Shown here one piece after another: positions 6,940 to 8,806 of a stretch of 8,806 nucleotides of DNA. Every line of letters starts with the position of its first letter. Positions within the stretch are counted from its first letter, which is position 1. The stretch comes from Thiotrichaceae bacterium. Lineage in GTDB: Bacteria > Pseudomonadota > Gammaproteobacteria > Thiotrichales > Thiotrichaceae. The notes below the pieces were generated by a model, which was not told where the DNA came from, made no database searches, and saw only the letters and a list, made by a program, of their open reading frames with translations. The stretch spans positions 1-8,806 of the forward strand of contig JALVEA010000329.1 in NCBI GenBank assembly GCA_027008665.1, written 5' to 3'. Position numbers and translations under genes: made by a program.

Positions 6940-7036
6940 TATTGAATTATGGGCATAATTTGATAAAAATAGGTTAACTACCTGCTTAAAATTTGTTAAA
7001 TTGGTTTCAAACAGGTACTTAGGAACTTATTTTCTG

Positions 7037-7651
7037 ATGAAACGGACTTTATTTGAAATATCCCTAGTAGGCACGTTTATATTGCTTGCTTGGATACTCT
7101 TTACTGGCGATAAGCCTCCCCAAAATACACGCAATATTTGTGATATTTTTGCCGAAAAAAAACACTGGTATACTGCCGCAAAAAATGCAAGTAGAAAATG
7201 GAATGTACCAATTACAGTACCAATGGCAATGATGTTTCAAGAAAGCTCGTTTCGTCAAGATGCTCAACCCCCGATGCGAACGATTTTATGGATTATACCG
7301 ATTGGACGAGCAAGCTCTGCTTATGGATTTTCTCAAGCACTTGATTTTACTTGGGAGGACTATAAGAAAGAAACTAATAATCTTCTAGCAAGCCGCAGTA
7401 GTTTTGCCGATTCTATTGATTTTATGGGATGGTTTATTAATAAAACAAACAGCATCAATAAGATATCAAAATATAATGCCCAACATCAATACCTTAATTA
7501 TCATGAAGGATGGGGCGCTTACAAAAGAAAAAGCTATCGAAATAAAGCATGGTTAGTAAGCACAGCAAAAAAAGTAAAGAAACGTGCCAGTGTTTATTCT
7601 TCTCAATATAAAAGATGCAGGGCAGAACTAGATCGCAATAGCTGGTTTTAG
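7037..7651 (+). CDS. SLT-type lytic transglycosylase, membrane-anchored
   Basis: A 204-aa protein that should cleave peptidoglycan glycan strands, leaving 1,6-anhydro-MurNAc. Residues 7-23 form a single hydrophobic segment, a signal anchor or uncleaved signal; no lipobox Cys follows, although related proteins are often lipoproteins. The catalytic Glu69 is in MFQESSF, followed by SSAYGFSQA (94-102, equivalent of the AYGLMQ motif), YNAQH (146-150) and YHEGWGAYKRKSY (155-167), all typical of SLT domains. Cys35 and Cys194 could pair as a periplasmic disulfide. I chose the ATG at 7037 with TTAGGA at 7019-7024 upstream; a TTG at 7001 would extend the frame by 12 residues but has no Shine-Dalgarno. 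It stands convergent to dnaE. Confidence 0.85.
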   Translation: MKRTLFEISLVGTFILLAWILFTGDKPPQNTRNICDIFAEKKHWYTAAKNASRKWNVPITVPMAMMFQESSFRQDAQPPMRTILWIIPIGRASSAYGFSQALDFTWEDYKKETNNLLASRSSFADSIDFMGWFINKTNSINKISKYNAQHQYLNYHEGWGAYKRKSYRNKAWLVSTAKKVKKRASVYSSQYKRCRAELDRNSWF

Positions 7652-7707
7652 GTTTTAAGGAATGTGGATGAAATAACTTAAACAATCTACGCCTATATTT
7701 TGCTTTA

Positions 7708-7728
7708 TTCCCAAATAGGAATTTTGGG
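7708..7728. repeat. REP-like hairpin repeat, copy 2
   Basis: The 17-mer TTCCCAAATAGGAATTT (7708-7724) is the exact reverse complement of 2174-2190. Here the stem is shorter: CCCAAA (7710-7715) can pair with TTTGGG (7723-7728). The right arm runs into the adjacent inverted-repeat element, as if that element had disrupted or modified the palindrome. Confidence 0.6.
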
Positions 7729-7838
7729 CATGGTTCAAAACAGCCTATTTTTAGGCTGGGATACTTTTCCTATTTCATTAAGGATACTAAATGACTGCTC
7801 TTTAATGTGGGTTTGTTACCTTGTTATGAACCATGCCC
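7726..7838. mobile_element. MITE-like element, 113 bp, with terminal inverted repeats
   Basis: The ends are GGGCATGGTTCA (7726-7737) and TGAACCATGCCC (7827-7838), a perfect 12-bp inverted repeat that extends to 15 of 16 bp inward. Both ends are flanked directly by ATTTT (7721-7725 and 7839-7843), which could be a 5-bp target duplication. It has no coding capacity and contains an internal hairpin. Without the insertion the flanks would join into one intergenic sequence between the transglycosylase and dnaE. ATTTT is a low-complexity match, so chance remains possible. No parent transposase is in the window. Confidence 0.45.
7741..7758 (-). terminator. possible intrinsic terminator for dnaE
   Basis: CAGCCTA (7741-7747) and TAGGCTG (7752-7758) form a perfect 7-bp stem with a 4-nt loop. 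Read on the minus strand, the stem is followed immediately by TTTT, as in a rho-independent terminator for transcripts leaving dnaE about 120 nt earlier. On the plus strand no T run follows. It lies inside the MITE-like element. A weaker hairpin GGATT-ATT-AATCC (7850-7862) is closer to the dnaE stop. Confidence 0.45.
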
Positions 7839-7878
7839 ATTTTAGGTATGGATTATTAATCCAAAGCCGTAGGACTCT

Positions 7879-8806
7879 CTAATAACAAATTTTCACCGCC
7901 TTTTCTCCGAGTTCTTGACGTAATGCTTTAAGCACATCATCAGCGAGGGGTGCATAAACTTTTTCTCCTAAGCGTATCTGTGCGCTTGCTTGTGGGGTTT
8001 CATAATGAATAAAAACAGGGCAAGTGCTTTCTTGTTGTTGTGAGAATAGTTCACTTAAGCGTTCTATGAGTCCATTTTCTGTTTGCGATTGAGTCACTGA
8101 TAATTGTAAACGTCTAGCAAATGTTTTTCTGGCACTGGCTATATCGTGTAGAGTGTTAATGCGAAGACGCATATTGCCTGAAAAATCAGTATTTAAACTG
8201 CCTTCTATAATTAAGACTTCCTCTTTTTGGATTAGATGTTCAAATTCCTCATAGATATTGCTAAAAATAAATACCTCATAATAAGCGGTTTTATCATCAA
8301 GCTGTACGAAAGCTCGCTTACCTTTTTCAGTGTTTTGAGTTCGAATGGCAGAGACTAGCCCAGCTAAAATGACAGGGACTTTTTGGTATTTTTGAGTGCC
8401 ATCATCGTCGGCTAAATCAGAGAGTTTATGTGAGCGTAGTTGCTTAATTTCATCTTCGTATTCATTAATAGGATGTCCCGTAAGGTATAAACCTAGCGCA
8501 TTTTTTTCTAAACGTAAACGCTCTCTTTCCTCCCATTCAGGCAGATTAGGGGCTAATTTTTCATCTTCTTCTACCACCATAGAGCCGCCGAATAAATCCA
8601 CTTGACCTACTGCATCTGCACGGTGTTTTTGATCAGCCATCCGCAAAACTTCGGGCAGATGTGCCAATAAGCTATTGCGATTTTTACCCAAACTATCAAA
8701 TGCACCTGCTTTAATCAATGTTTCTAAAATACGCTTAGTCACCTTTCTGGACGCAACCCGCTCGCATAAATCAGCCATTGATTTAAAAGCACCGTTTTTA
8801 TCACGC
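7879..8806 (-). CDS. dnaE: DNA polymerase III alpha subunit, C-terminal part (5' end missing)
   Basis: The frame is open to the window edge (308 codons visible, ending TAG), so the Met codon at 8776-8778 is internal. This is the C-terminal third of the replicative polymerase alpha subunit, about 1150-1170 aa in gammaproteobacteria; the PHP and palm/finger domains lie outside. Visible in order: a helix-hairpin-helix-type segment (RKVTKRILETLIKAGAFDSL); the internal beta-clamp-binding motif QVDLF (nt 8590-8604); the EKNALGLYLTGHPI motif; an OB fold (about nt 8131-8379) with VPVILAGLVSAIRTQNTEKG and the FVQLDD strand; and the C-terminal tau-binding-type domain. It is convergent with the transglycosylase gene and appears intact as far as visible. 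Confidence 0.96.
   Translation of the reverse strand, partial: RDKNGAFKSMADLCERVASRKVTKRILETLIKAGAFDSLGKNRNSLLAHLPEVLRMADQKHRADAVGQVDLFGGSMVVEEDEKLAPNLPEWEERERLRLEKNALGLYLTGHPINEYEDEIKQLRSHKLSDLADDDGTQKYQKVPVILAGLVSAIRTQNTEKGKRAFVQLDDKTAYYEVFIFSNIYEEFEHLIQKEEVLIIEGSLNTDFSGNMRLRINTLHDIASARKTFARRLQLSVTQSQTENGLIERLSELFSQQQESTCPVFIHYETPQASAQIRLGEKVYAPLADDVLKALRQELGEKAVKICY

Noticed and set aside
6979..7017. TACCTG/CAGGTA inverted repeat before the transglycosylase
   Set aside because: The arms are 6 bp with a 27-nt loop, well within chance expectation.
7001..7036. TTG start that lengthens the transglycosylase by 12 residues
   Set aside because: There is no Shine-Dalgarno before it, while the ATG at 7037 has TTAGGA upstream and leads directly into the hydrophobic anchor.
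7700..7882. 60-codon plus-strand open frame between the transglycosylase and dnaE
   Set aside because: It runs through the hairpin repeat and the MITE-like element, lacks a ribosome binding site, and has no recognisable protein pattern.
1..8806. CRISPR array, tRNA, rRNA or prophage genes
   Set aside because: I saw no regularly spaced repeats, no tRNA-like cloverleaf and no phage or transposase coding sequence.

Overview
The window looks like a chromosomal segment of an AT-rich gammaproteobacterium. The evidence is a pyrB gene overlapping a pyrC-like gene whose product has lost its metal-binding histidines (the Pseudomonas-type PyrB/PyrC' arrangement), a proteobacterial-type DnaE C-terminus, and envelope proteins of Gram-negative type (OmpA-like outer-membrane protein, periplasmic lytic transglycosylase, YjdF/DUF2238 membrane protein). 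I cannot name the genus. A sulfur- or methane-oxidising gammaproteobacterium would fit the composition and repeat style, but this is impression only.

Layout, left to right. (1) 1-2075, plus strand: 3' part of a large mosaic surface protein with a beta-barrel-like N-terminal part, short strand-like repeats, an OmpA peptidoglycan-binding-type domain, a second set of 11-residue repeats, two Ig/cadherin-like repeats and a cysteine-containing tail. A strong hairpin terminator follows at 2127-2158. (2) 2159-2375: intergenic region with a REP-like hairpin and the probable control region of pyrB. (3) 2376-4666: pyrB-pyrC', overlapping by ATGA, second step of UMP synthesis. (4) 4776-6939: membrane fatty-acid-desaturase-family protein, DUF2238 membrane protein and a Cys-type glutathione transferase, all on the plus strand with gaps of 45 and 85 nt. 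(5) 7037-7651: single-pass SLT-type lytic transglycosylase. (6) 7652-7878: convergent intergenic region holding a second copy of the REP-like hairpin core, then a 113-bp MITE-like element with terminal inverted repeats and a possible 5-bp target duplication. A hairpin inside that element could terminate dnaE. (7) 7879-8806, minus strand: C-terminal 308 codons of dnaE.

Most genes are ordinary housekeeping or envelope genes and I see no defence island, prophage, CRISPR or biosynthetic cluster. The points most worth a second look are the paired dispersed repeats in the two larger intergenic regions, the MITE-like element beside dnaE, a 9-bp hairpin that covers the ribosome binding site of the glutathione transferase gene, and the OmpA domain in which the usual peptidoglycan-contacting Asp is a Cys.
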